Assembly: GCA_035472475.1 (NCBI GenBank)
Contig: DATIPA010000248.1
Span: forward strand, 4,180 to 68,179
From: JAFAXD01 sp035472475
Lineage (GTDB): Bacteria > Pseudomonadota > Alphaproteobacteria > Rhizobiales > Xanthobacteraceae
Length of the DNA stretch: 64,000 nt
Direction of reading: 5' to 3'
The translations under genes were made by a program, and so were the position numbers. Under the pieces are notes generated by a model. The model was not told the DNA's origin. It did not search any database and was given only the letters and a program-made list of their open reading frames with translations. Shown here one piece after another: positions 25,087 to 32,798 of this stretch (the first letter of the stretch is position 1; every line of letters starts with the position of its first letter).

Positions 25087-25956
25087 ATGCGTGGGTTACG
25101 GGATGCTTTGGAGCAGAGTCAGAAGGATGGAGTAGCAATCGGCCACTTCAACGTCGCGGACTGGGTTCTATTGAAGGCGGTGTTAGCATCTGGGCAAGAA
25201 TTGGGCGTCCCGGTGATGGTGGGCGCGTCCGAGGGCGAGCGGGAGTTTATTGGAACCCGGCAAATTGCAGCTGTGGTGAGGAGTTTGCGGGAGGAATGCG
25301 ACTGCCCAATCTTTCTTAACGCGGATCATACACATTCCCTGGCGAAGGCCGTTGAAGCGGCCAGGGCCGGGTTTGATGCCATCGTTTTCGATCTTTCCGC
25401 GCTGCCATTCGAGCAGAATGTGCGCCAAACCAAAGAAGCGGTCGAAGCCCTCAAAACAATCAATTCCACCATCCTTGTGGAGGGGGAGATCGGCGATATT
25501 GGAACCGGTTCTGAAATACACGAAAGGGCTCCCGACTTGTCGCGGGGTTTAACATCTCCCGCAGAAGCGAGGCAGTTTGTTGAGTCTACAGGGGTAGATA
25601 TCCTGGCTCCGGCCGTAGGCAACATGCACGGGATGCTAAAGAGCATGGTGCAAGGACAAACGCGGAAACGGTTGGATATCCAGAGAATCGCCGAGATCAA
25701 GAATGCGGCGCGGGTGCCGCTTACCTTGCACGGCGGATCGGGAACCGACGACGAAGACCTGCGGAAGGCAATCGCCGCTGGGATCAATATTATCCATGTC
25801 AATACTGAACTACGGGTTGCATGGAGACGTGGCTTGGAGGAGGGCTTGGCCAAACAGCCCCACGAAGTCGTCCCTTATAAGATCCTGCCTTTCGCAGTTG
25901 AATCGGTGAAGGAGGCAGCTCGCTCACGCTTGAAAATATTTAATGCCGATAGGTAA
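25087..25956 (+). CDS. class II ketose-bisphosphate aldolase (GatY/KbaY/Fba type)
   Basis: 289 residues from ATG 25087, with GGGAGAAAG upstream; a longer start at 24994 has no homology. Zinc-aldolase landmarks: LNADHTHS (catalytic Asp and zinc His), VEGEIGDIGTG, APAVGNMHG (second zinc His) and LHGGSGTDDEDLRKAI (phosphate binding). It would split or form a ketose 1,6-bisphosphate with dihydroxyacetone phosphate. No sugar-catabolic partner is adjacent. The gene reads visibly more AT-rich than its neighbours, which may indicate separate origin. Confidence 0.85.
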   Translation: MRGLRDALEQSQKDGVAIGHFNVADWVLLKAVLASGQELGVPVMVGASEGEREFIGTRQIAAVVRSLREECDCPIFLNADHTHSLAKAVEAARAGFDAIVFDLSALPFEQNVRQTKEAVEALKTINSTILVEGEIGDIGTGSEIHERAPDLSRGLTSPAEARQFVESTGVDILAPAVGNMHGMLKSMVQGQTRKRLDIQRIAEIKNAARVPLTLHGGSGTDDEDLRKAIAAGINIIHVNTELRVAWRRGLEEGLAKQPHEVVPYKILPFAVESVKEAARSRLKIFNADR

Positions 25957-26131
25957 CCCGAGAGAAGGCCGAGACGCAATTTCTGATTTGTCGGGCGGCA
26001 GGGGGAATAACGTTAGGAACTGTGGACAGATGTGCTCCGCTTTCTTTCGAAAATGGCGTAGCTGAGCATTTGCTGCCGTGACCGGCGTGTATCTGAGACG
26101 CTCGGCGTGGGCGCGTCATTCCACTCGACGA

Positions 26132-26671
26132 TCAAGATGGAGGTTTAAAATCGTACGAAATCCTGCCAGCAGGAAGATAGAATAACGCGATGAGCGCGCC
26201 GCCCCTAACCTCCGGATAATGACGGCTTCCGGGATCGGGCGCTGTCCAACCCGGCCCTCGCCATCCCTGCAAGCCCTTCAACTCGGCGCCTTTGTCCAGC
26301 GGGACCACCAAATTAAGTTCGCCATAGGGGTGGCCATGATACTGCCCCCGCAACACCTCGTTTTGATCCTCATCTTTAAAACGGCGCGGGTCGTTGCTGT
26401 TCATGTACACGGCGGTGATGCTGAAGTGGAAGGTGTCCGGCGACGGCTCCAGGATGCGACTGCGCCTGTAGTTCGGGCCAGCCACCTCTTGGCTGGCGGC
26501 CCAGCCTTCCGCGACACCCAATTTGATCAATCGCGACAGATCCTTATAGAGCTCGCTCTCTTCTCCGTATGTTTCGTTGAGCCACTTCTCCATCTCCGCG
26601 CCTGGCGTCATATCCTTAACCTCGCGAAGGAACGGAACGCTTCGCTGAATGAGTTCCTCCCGGCTTCCCAT
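26132..26671 (-). CDS. DUF4863 / 4-hydroxylaminobenzoate lyase (PnbB)-like protein
   Basis: 179 residues from ATG 26671 (AGGAGA eight bases upstream). It contains the conserved FHFSITAVYMNSND, GQYHGHPYGELNLVVPLD and GSRHYPEVRGGALIALFYLPAGRISY segments of the DUF4863/PnbB family, a cupin-like fold. In nitroaromatic degraders PnbB converts 4-hydroxylaminobenzoate to protocatechuate with loss of ammonium; I recall this family link from knowledge, not from a search. It is the last gene of the minus-strand set with the glutamine-synthetase-like and Rieske genes, so a related aromatic or amine substrate is possible. Confidence 0.7.
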   Translation of the reverse strand: MGSREELIQRSVPFLREVKDMTPGAEMEKWLNETYGEESELYKDLSRLIKLGVAEGWAASQEVAGPNYRRSRILEPSPDTFHFSITAVYMNSNDPRRFKDEDQNEVLRGQYHGHPYGELNLVVPLDKGAELKGLQGWRGPGWTAPDPGSRHYPEVRGGALIALFYLPAGRISYDFKPPS

Positions 26672-26756
26672 GGCCGTCTCCTTTGGCTCCACGACGACGA
26701 AGTCGATCGTTAATCATAAAATCCAGCGAACGACGCAGATATATGCACCAGCGGCT

Positions 26757-28193
26757 TCAGAAAATTTCGAAATACTCGCGTTGCTCCCATTCGGAGACGT
26801 CCTGCTGGTAGCGGGCAATCTCGGCTTCCTTCAAAGCGATGTAGTAGTCGATAAACGGCGCCCCCATTTTGACCCGGAAGAATTCACCTTCGCGCAAGGT
26901 ATAGAGCGCTTCCCGCAGGCTTTTTGGGAGAAATTCTGCTTTGGTTTCGTAAGGCGTATCGGCTGATGGACCGGGATCGAGCTTGCGATCGACACCGTCG
27001 AGCCCCGACAGGACCTGCGACGCCATGTAGAGATACGGATTCGCGGCAGGCTCGCCAACGCGGTTCTCAATGCGCGTTGCGAGGTCGCCCGGCGCGCCTA
27101 GGACGCGTAGCATCACGCCGCGATTGTCCCTTCCCCAGATGGCGCGATCCGGCGCCAGCGAATATGAACGGTAGCGCTTGTACCCGTTGACCGTCGGCGT
27201 CGAGAACACCGCCGCAGACCGCGCATGGGCTAGCAGCCCGCCGAGATAATTCATCGCGAAGTCCGACAACAGGTTGTCCCTAGTCGTCGACGCGAACGCG
27301 TTGCTGCCATCGGCGCGGCGGCGCAGTGACTGGTGAAGATGCCAGCCGGACGACACCACATTAGGAATCCGCGGCCGGCACATGAATGTCGCGTGATAGC
27401 CGTGCCGGCGGCAGATTTGCTTAACGGCGCTACGGAACAGCACCATCATATCCGCGGGGGTCAGACCTGTTGTCGGCCCAAAGGTGAATTCTGTTTGGCT
27501 GGGACCAATCTCCACTTCGACCGAGCGAAGCGGCAGGCCTAATTTTACAATATCCCGTCGGATGACCTCGAGCGCGGGCTCCATCTGATCGTAGCGTTGC
27601 TCAGTCAGATATTGATAGCCGTGCGACAGCAGGCTGACGGATGGGGGCTCGCCTGGCTGACCGGCATGTGCAGGTTCCATCTTGTCGTCTTCGAGCTTGA
27701 AGACGTGGAATTCGACCTCGAGGCCGGCCACATAGTCGAATCCGCGCGCTGCGAGGCCCTCGAGCACCGAACGATAGAGTGCACGAGTCGAGAACGGAAC
27801 CGGCTTACCGCTGGAAAAATACAAATCACACAGGACCCAGCCGGTCTTTTCGACCCATGGCAGGACCTTGAAGGTGACCGGATCCGGCACGATCAGGAAA
27901 TCCGCACCACCCTCCATCTCCGGCATCCCATAGCCGCCGCCCGCGGTGAAAACGGGAAAGACCGTGCGGTGCGAGGTGTCCTTGCCCAGCAGCGTGGTGG
28001 TCATGGTGATCCCGTTGCGGAGCACCTTGACGGCTTCCTCAGCAGTGAGTGTTTTTCCGCGCAAGATGCCGTGCTGATCAGCGAACGCGAAACGAATAAC
28101 TTCGAGCTGCTCTGCTTTTGCAACCTCGACGATGTGGTTGGCTGCGCTGTCCTGCTCGTCCGACCAAAGACTGTAGCGCTCCACAAAGCTCAT
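26757..28193 (-). CDS. glutamine-synthetase-like ligase (gamma-glutamylation type)
   Basis: 478 residues with both GS domains: an N-terminal beta-grasp part (about residues 20-110, RFAFADQHGILRGKTL) and the catalytic barrel with LEVEFHVF, VEIGPSQTEF, GWHLHQSL, NGYKRY and RIENRVGEPAANPYLYMA. The general architecture is that of GlnA-like ATP-dependent gamma-glutamyl ligases rather than of housekeeping GlnA. It would couple glutamate to an amine. It lies 17 bp after the Rieske oxygenase gene on the same strand, so it is most likely cotranscribed. In aniline-type pathways a GS-like enzyme glutamylates the amine before a dioxygenase attacks it. Confidence 0.85.
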   Translation of the reverse strand: MSFVERYSLWSDEQDSAANHIVEVAKAEQLEVIRFAFADQHGILRGKTLTAEEAVKVLRNGITMTTTLLGKDTSHRTVFPVFTAGGGYGMPEMEGGADFLIVPDPVTFKVLPWVEKTGWVLCDLYFSSGKPVPFSTRALYRSVLEGLAARGFDYVAGLEVEFHVFKLEDDKMEPAHAGQPGEPPSVSLLSHGYQYLTEQRYDQMEPALEVIRRDIVKLGLPLRSVEVEIGPSQTEFTFGPTTGLTPADMMVLFRSAVKQICRRHGYHATFMCRPRIPNVVSSGWHLHQSLRRRADGSNAFASTTRDNLLSDFAMNYLGGLLAHARSAAVFSTPTVNGYKRYRSYSLAPDRAIWGRDNRGVMLRVLGAPGDLATRIENRVGEPAANPYLYMASQVLSGLDGVDRKLDPGPSADTPYETKAEFLPKSLREALYTLREGEFFRVKMGAPFIDYYIALKEAEIARYQQDVSEWEQREYFEIF

Positions 28194-28209
28194 CGTGACT
28201 TCGCCTCGA

Positions 28210-29532
28210 TCATTCCGCGGCCTGAACGGTCGCGTCCGCCCACTCTGCGTCGCGCCGTCGCTTGCGATCGACGGCCTTCCAATAGTCCTGCCAGCCGATA
28301 GTAGGGCCTATGCCGTCAACGGTCGCTGGACCGCGCAGCGATGACAGGTTGGCGGGATCGATCGCCGGGCGTGCGCCCTTTTGCACCTGCTCGATCGATT
28401 GCCGCAGCAGTCGGCGGTAGGCCGTGATCGCCTTATCGGAATGGCCCAGGTGCTCGCGGGTGCGATCCTGGATGCGCCCCATCGATTCGACGGCCCACTG
28501 ATCGTGCACGTTGATATCCTGCCCCATGCCCGTATACGTCTGGCTCGCCTGCTCGGTTGGATCAAATCCATAGTTGTTGGAGCGATTCTTGCGCGACCGA
28601 TAATTTGGCAGCTCGTAGAGATCGAGCCGCTGCGCGCGCATCGCTGCCTTGTCAACCGGTTTTCCGAAGCTCGTGAAAATCGCGTACCAGTAACAAGTCT
28701 CGTCATCGATCGGCACATGCCATTGTGTGATCGTCATCTCCGCGCTCATCGGGATCACGAAGGCATGCGGGAACAGCTGGTTGGTGACGCGCACGTGGGT
28801 GTGCTCCTCGCTCATCTTGCGTAACGCGATGATGCGGAGCCCGCAGCCGGTCGGTTCGACCGTAATGGTCGGACGATCGTGTTCCCGCAATACCTTGGTC
28901 ATCGGCGTGTCACTGCCGGAGGAAACGCCGCGGAACTGCTTGCCGTAGGCCGCCGCCGGATCCTCGTCCTCGAAGAAACGGTGCAGAAAAGATGCGTGCG
29001 CGGGATCGATGCCCACTTCGAGCGCCTGTAGCCAGTTGCACTCAATGAGGCCTTTGAACGCGAACGTATAGGCGTCGGGCGCGAGGAAGCAATCCAACGG
29101 CGGAAAGTCTGGTGGTTCCTCGCTGCCGAGATAGGCAAAGATGATGCCGTTGCGCGCGACCGCGGGGAACGCGCGCTGGCGCACGCGTGTGCAAAACGTG
29201 CTTTCTTCGGGCTCGGCCGGCATTTCGAGGCACTGGCCAGTTGCATCGAACAGCCAGCCGTGAAAAGCGCAACGCAAGCCGCCGCCCTCCAGCCGTCCGA
29301 AAGCGAGATCGGCGCCGCGATGAGGGCAGTTGCGATCGAGCAGACCGTACCGGCCATGCGGATCACGGAAGAGCACGAAGTCCTCACCCAGGAGCTTCAC
29401 CGGAATGATCGGGCGGCGCGGATCGAGTTCTTCGACCAGGGCGGCCGGCTGCCAGTAGAAGCGCATCAGTTTGCCGGCTGGATCCTTCGGTCCCGTGCGC
29501 GTGACCAGGTCGTTCTGCTCTTTGCTCATCAT
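28210..29532 (-). CDS. Rieske non-heme iron oxygenase, alpha subunit (phthalate-dioxygenase type)
   Basis: 440 residues. The Rieske [2Fe-2S] cluster is held by Cys69/His71 and Cys88/His91 (CPHRG and CAFHGW). The mononuclear iron site is Asp176-x2-His179-x4-His184 in GIDPAHASFLH. The long C-terminal domain resembles the single-component phthalate 4,5-dioxygenase or LigXa-like oxygenases, which use an unlinked reductase and no beta subunit. It would hydroxylate or demethylate an aromatic substrate. No reductase gene is nearby. First gene of the minus-strand set; its promoter shares an operator-like palindrome with the divergent IclR gene. Confidence 0.88.
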   Translation of the reverse strand: MMSKEQNDLVTRTGPKDPAGKLMRFYWQPAALVEELDPRRPIIPVKLLGEDFVLFRDPHGRYGLLDRNCPHRGADLAFGRLEGGGLRCAFHGWLFDATGQCLEMPAEPEESTFCTRVRQRAFPAVARNGIIFAYLGSEEPPDFPPLDCFLAPDAYTFAFKGLIECNWLQALEVGIDPAHASFLHRFFEDEDPAAAYGKQFRGVSSGSDTPMTKVLREHDRPTITVEPTGCGLRIIALRKMSEEHTHVRVTNQLFPHAFVIPMSAEMTITQWHVPIDDETCYWYAIFTSFGKPVDKAAMRAQRLDLYELPNYRSRKNRSNNYGFDPTEQASQTYTGMGQDINVHDQWAVESMGRIQDRTREHLGHSDKAITAYRRLLRQSIEQVQKGARPAIDPANLSSLRGPATVDGIGPTIGWQDYWKAVDRKRRRDAEWADATVQAAE

Positions 29533-29599
29533 GGGCGTCAGCCTCTTAGCTCGGCGGTCTCGGTTTAGTGAATGTTGACGATGAAGCCTGAATTGGGAT

Positions 29600-29625
29600 A
29601 TGTTCGCCTACCGAACATTTGTTCG
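29600..29625. promoter_or_regulatory. probable IclR (PcaU/PobR-type) operator
   Basis: ATGTTCG (29600-29606), five bases, CGAACAT (29612-29618) form a perfect 7-bp-arm palindrome, followed by a third half-site TGTTCG (29620-29625). It lies in the 166-bp gap between the divergent Rieske oxygenase and IclR genes. A palindrome plus an extra direct half-site is the known operator architecture of PcaU, from the same IclR subgroup as the adjacent regulator. Confidence 0.6.
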
Positions 29626-29698
29626 ATCATAGCGCAATAGAGCCCGCCCAACAAGGCGAAAAGACAGCCAATCAACGCTTCCAGCGCGGAGACGCCGC

Positions 29699-30499
29699 AT
29701 GCCGAGGGTGAGAAGGTCGGAACAGGAACAGCAGAGCGTGGACGCTCATGGTCCGGATTTTCTCGAGAGTCTGGCACGCGGGTTGCGGGTCGTCACCGCG
29801 TTCAACGCGGCGCCGCGTCCGATGACGTTGAGCGAGGCCGCCAAGATCGCCGGCCTGCCCCGCGCCACGACGCGGCGAACGTTGCACACGTTGGAACGCC
29901 TTGGATACGTCAGCACCGACGGCAAGCTATTTGCGCTGACATCACGCATATTAACGCTAGCGTCGGCCTATCTGTCGTCCAATCAAATCTCGACCGTGCT
30001 GCAGCCGGTGATGGATCGTGTTGCGGGAGACGTTCAGGAGGTCTGTTCTGCCGCGATCCTGGATGGCACTGATGCGATCTTCATCGCGCGCGCAAGTCCG
30101 ACCCGCGTCTTTCTCACCGGCCTCGAAATCGGATATCGCCTTCCGGCCTTTTGCACGTCGGTCGGACGTGTGCTGCTTGCCCGTATGAGCGACAAGGAAT
30201 TGGCGAAATTCCTCAGCCATATCGAGCCGAAGGCTTCCACCTCGCACACCATCGTTAACAAGACGAAGCTAAAGGCGATCATCGCCGCCGACCGGGCGCA
30301 AGGCTATTCGCTGGTCAACCAGGAAGCCGAGCCTGGATTCCGTTCGATCGCGGTCCCGGTCCGGCGCTACGACGGCTCAATCGTCGCGGCGCTCAATATC
30401 GGCGCGCATGTTGACCGCATCTCGCTCGAGCGGATGCGCGAGCGCTTTCTTCCACTACTAAAACAAGCAGCGGCCGAAGTTCAGTCGCTGTTGTGCTAA
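29699..30499 (+). CDS. IclR-family regulator, PcaR/PcaU/PobR subgroup
   Basis: 266 residues: an N-terminal winged helix-turn-helix (about residues 22-85, LSEAAKIAGLPRATTRRTLHTL) and a C-terminal effector domain (about 100-262) with TSVGRVLLA, QGYSLVNQEAEPGFRSIAVPV and ALNIGAHVDR, the hallmark of the beta-ketoadipate subgroup. These regulators sense protocatechuate, 4-hydroxybenzoate or adipate-type acids. Divergent from the Rieske gene with a matching operator between, so it most likely controls that gene set and itself. Confidence 0.9.
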   Translation: MPRVRRSEQEQQSVDAHGPDFLESLARGLRVVTAFNAAPRPMTLSEAAKIAGLPRATTRRTLHTLERLGYVSTDGKLFALTSRILTLASAYLSSNQISTVLQPVMDRVAGDVQEVCSAAILDGTDAIFIARASPTRVFLTGLEIGYRLPAFCTSVGRVLLARMSDKELAKFLSHIEPKASTSHTIVNKTKLKAIIAADRAQGYSLVNQEAEPGFRSIAVPVRRYDGSIVAALNIGAHVDRISLERMRERFLPLLKQAAAEVQSLLC

Positions 30500-30717
30500 G
30501 GTGCCCTTGGTCGCGCCAAACAGGGCTCGAGGGCCAATTCAAATTCATGGTGCGTAAGATCGCTAGACGTCCGGATCTCACATGCGTCGGGTTCAGATCC
30601 TGGCGGCGGATTCACGAGACGGAGCTGCATACTTCAAGCGGTGCCTAATATTTCACGACATTTTGGCCCGAAACCGACGTCACAGCCCAAGTTGGCGGCC
30701 GCCAACCAAACGTAGTT

Positions 30718-31563
30718 TCATTGCGTCCCATTGGTAGCTTGCTGCGCGTGGGCGTACTGAATGCGTTTGATTGCCTGTTCGATCGGAATTGGCTTTACCC
30801 CGCTCGCCCCGGCGAACGGCCGATCGTGTGCGAGAATGACGACGAATGCTACGGAAACCGCAGCGACATAAATCCCAGCCATTCGCAGCCGCATGCTGAA
30901 CTGCTTTTCTTGCGAGAGCATGATGACCATCAGGGCGGCGATCGCGATCAGCAGCATTGCCAGCCATTGGGCCGAGGAGATCCCGCCGCGGGCTATCATT
31001 TCGCGTTGCAAACGCGCGCTTCGCAAATCCAGAACCTGTCCGACCATCAGGTCGGACAGTGGAAGCCTTTGCGTGCCGCGGGCAGCCTTGGTAGCAACCC
31101 GGGTAATCAGCGTCACCAAGGGATTGTTGGAACGATCATAAAGGTTTTCGTTGACGTCCGGTCGCAGCTGCTGCTGCATCGCTGGCCAATCACTGTCCAG
31201 AATGCGCCGGCCGTGTCGGATCAATTCATAGTAGACTTCTTCACGAAGTTCGTTGGGATAGCTCGACGCGAGCGCAAAGATGTTCTCCATCGCGTTCGCC
31301 TCACGCTGGATCACTGCGCGCGCTTGTACCTGGTCGTTCCAGATTCCGGCGGCCGAGAACGCCACCAGCATGGTAAACAGCACGCTTAAGAGGGTGACGA
31401 GGGTATTGCCCTCAAACAGCGTCTGCGATGGCGGCACCCGCAAAGCGCGCAAAGTGAGCCGCGCTCCTACCACCACCAGTAAAAGGACGAACGCGCCGCA
31501 AGCAAGGCAAGCGACAAACAGTTCAGCGAGCGGGAGTTGCTCGAGAAAAGTCAAAGGCGACAT
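30718..31563 (-). CDS. DUF4239 (bestrophin-like) membrane protein
   Basis: 281 residues from ATG 31563. Two N-terminal transmembrane helices (about residues 12-35 and 52-75), a soluble helical middle (about 80-190) and two C-terminal helices (about 195-240). The sequence FTMLVAFSAAGIWNDQVQARAVIQREANAMENIF is typical of DUF4239. Structural predictions relate the family to bestrophin channels, but function is untested. The 218-bp gap before it (30500-30717) contains only a short tRNA T-arm-like string that I reject below. Confidence 0.75.
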   Translation of the reverse strand: MSPLTFLEQLPLAELFVACLACGAFVLLLVVVGARLTLRALRVPPSQTLFEGNTLVTLLSVLFTMLVAFSAAGIWNDQVQARAVIQREANAMENIFALASSYPNELREEVYYELIRHGRRILDSDWPAMQQQLRPDVNENLYDRSNNPLVTLITRVATKAARGTQRLPLSDLMVGQVLDLRSARLQREMIARGGISSAQWLAMLLIAIAALMVIMLSQEKQFSMRLRMAGIYVAAVSVAFVVILAHDRPFAGASGVKPIPIEQAIKRIQYAHAQQATNGTQ

Positions 31564-31829
31564 GAATGCGAAAGCTGTCGATTGTAGCAAAACAGATTGG
31601 CACGGCGGTGTAGCAAGGGCAATGCGAACGAAGGGACGGCACCGGGCCGAAAGACGAGATGGAGTTATCGCTCACACCAAGTCCGCCGTCCGGCGGGCCG
31701 ACTGGCAATAATTGAGCGGTTGCGAGGCTGTTCTATAATGTTCGGCGATCGTATGATCGCTTCGACCGGCAACTGTTCAGCTGTATAAGCGCGGTAAGGC
31801 CGCGCGGCCGGGGATCGGGGCAGCGAGGT

Positions 31830-32666
31830 ATGATAGCAAGAACCGAATTGTCTGCGGAAGCGTTAGGAAATTTTCTCGCTACTGAGATGAGTCGGAGGTG
31901 CGGATCATCACATCCGCGCTTGACCGAACTGGTCCCGTTCGCTGCCCAACTTGCCCTCGAGTGCATCGCAAACAGCGACGCCCTTTACCACAATGTCGAG
32001 CACACGATGCTGGTGACCCTTGCCGGGCACGATATTTTCGTTGGGCGCGCGTTAATGATTCCGTCAACTCCCAACGACTACGCCCATCTAATTATAGCGT
32101 GCTTGATGCACGATATTGGATACGTCAGGGGCATACTTAGAGGGGACAGTGTCGACGGCTACGTCATCGATACGACAGGCCGGAAAGCTTCTTTGCCGAG
32201 AGGATCGTCCGACGCCGCGCTCATGCCATATCACGTCGACCGGTCCAAAATGTTTGTGCATGATCGCATGCGGGAACTCGACGCCGAACGAATTGCTCAT
32301 GCGATTGAATTCACGCGTTTCCCGGCCACACCGGTGGCTTCCCGGAATGAGGCCAACGAAGAGGGCTTACTGGTGCGAGCAGCTGACCTCATTGGCCAAC
32401 TTGGAGATCCGCACTATCTGCGAAAATCCAACGCCCTTTTCTGCGAATTCGAGGAAGTCGGAATGAACAAGCAATTGGGATACGAATCCCCTGCGGACAT
32501 AGTCGATAAGTATCCGCAATTTTATTGGAATATGGTTTCACCTCATATCCAAGCTGCGATCCGTTACCTCAATGTAACGGCGAGCGGACGCCAATGGATA
32601 GCCAATCTTTACAGTAACGTTTTCCGTGCCGAGCGCGAGGTGAGGCTATCTGGGCCGCAGCCTTAG
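31830..32666 (+). CDS. HD-domain metal-dependent phosphohydrolase
   Basis: 278 residues. HD superfamily motif residues are visible: His54 and His58 in YHNVEHT, and His94-Asp95 in CLMHDIGY, with a later Asp in ADLIGQLGDP. Such proteins hydrolyse nucleotides or cyclic nucleotides, but there is no GGDEF, RelA or receiver domain to hint at which. Cytoplasmic. It ends opposite the carbamoyltransferase gene with a strong hairpin in the 130-bp gap. Confidence 0.78.
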   Translation: MIARTELSAEALGNFLATEMSRRCGSSHPRLTELVPFAAQLALECIANSDALYHNVEHTMLVTLAGHDIFVGRALMIPSTPNDYAHLIIACLMHDIGYVRGILRGDSVDGYVIDTTGRKASLPRGSSDAALMPYHVDRSKMFVHDRMRELDAERIAHAIEFTRFPATPVASRNEANEEGLLVRAADLIGQLGDPHYLRKSNALFCEFEEVGMNKQLGYESPADIVDKYPQFYWNMVSPHIQAAIRYLNVTASGRQWIANLYSNVFRAEREVRLSGPQP

Positions 32667-32742
32667 TCGCTGCTTTATCGACGCAAGCCTTCGACACGCA
32701 AGGCCCGCTGATGGCACCTGGCGGACCTACCGCAACGTCGCT

Positions 32743-32778
32743 CCCATGTCAGCTTTCAAGCGCTTAAGCCGACATGGG
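32743..32778. terminator. hairpin between converging genes
   Basis: CCCATGTC (32743-32750) pairs with GACATGGG (32771-32778), with a further four pairs (GCTT/AAGC) inside one mismatch. No T-run on either side. Its place between the 3' ends of two converging genes suits a bidirectional transcript end. Confidence 0.45.
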
Positions 32779-32798
32779 GGACTTTATGAGTACACGGT

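Noticed and set aside
30590..30620. String GGGTTCAGATCCTGGCG resembling a tRNA T-arm
   Set aside because: Position 58 is G rather than the invariant A, and no acceptor stem, D-arm or anticodon arm precedes it.
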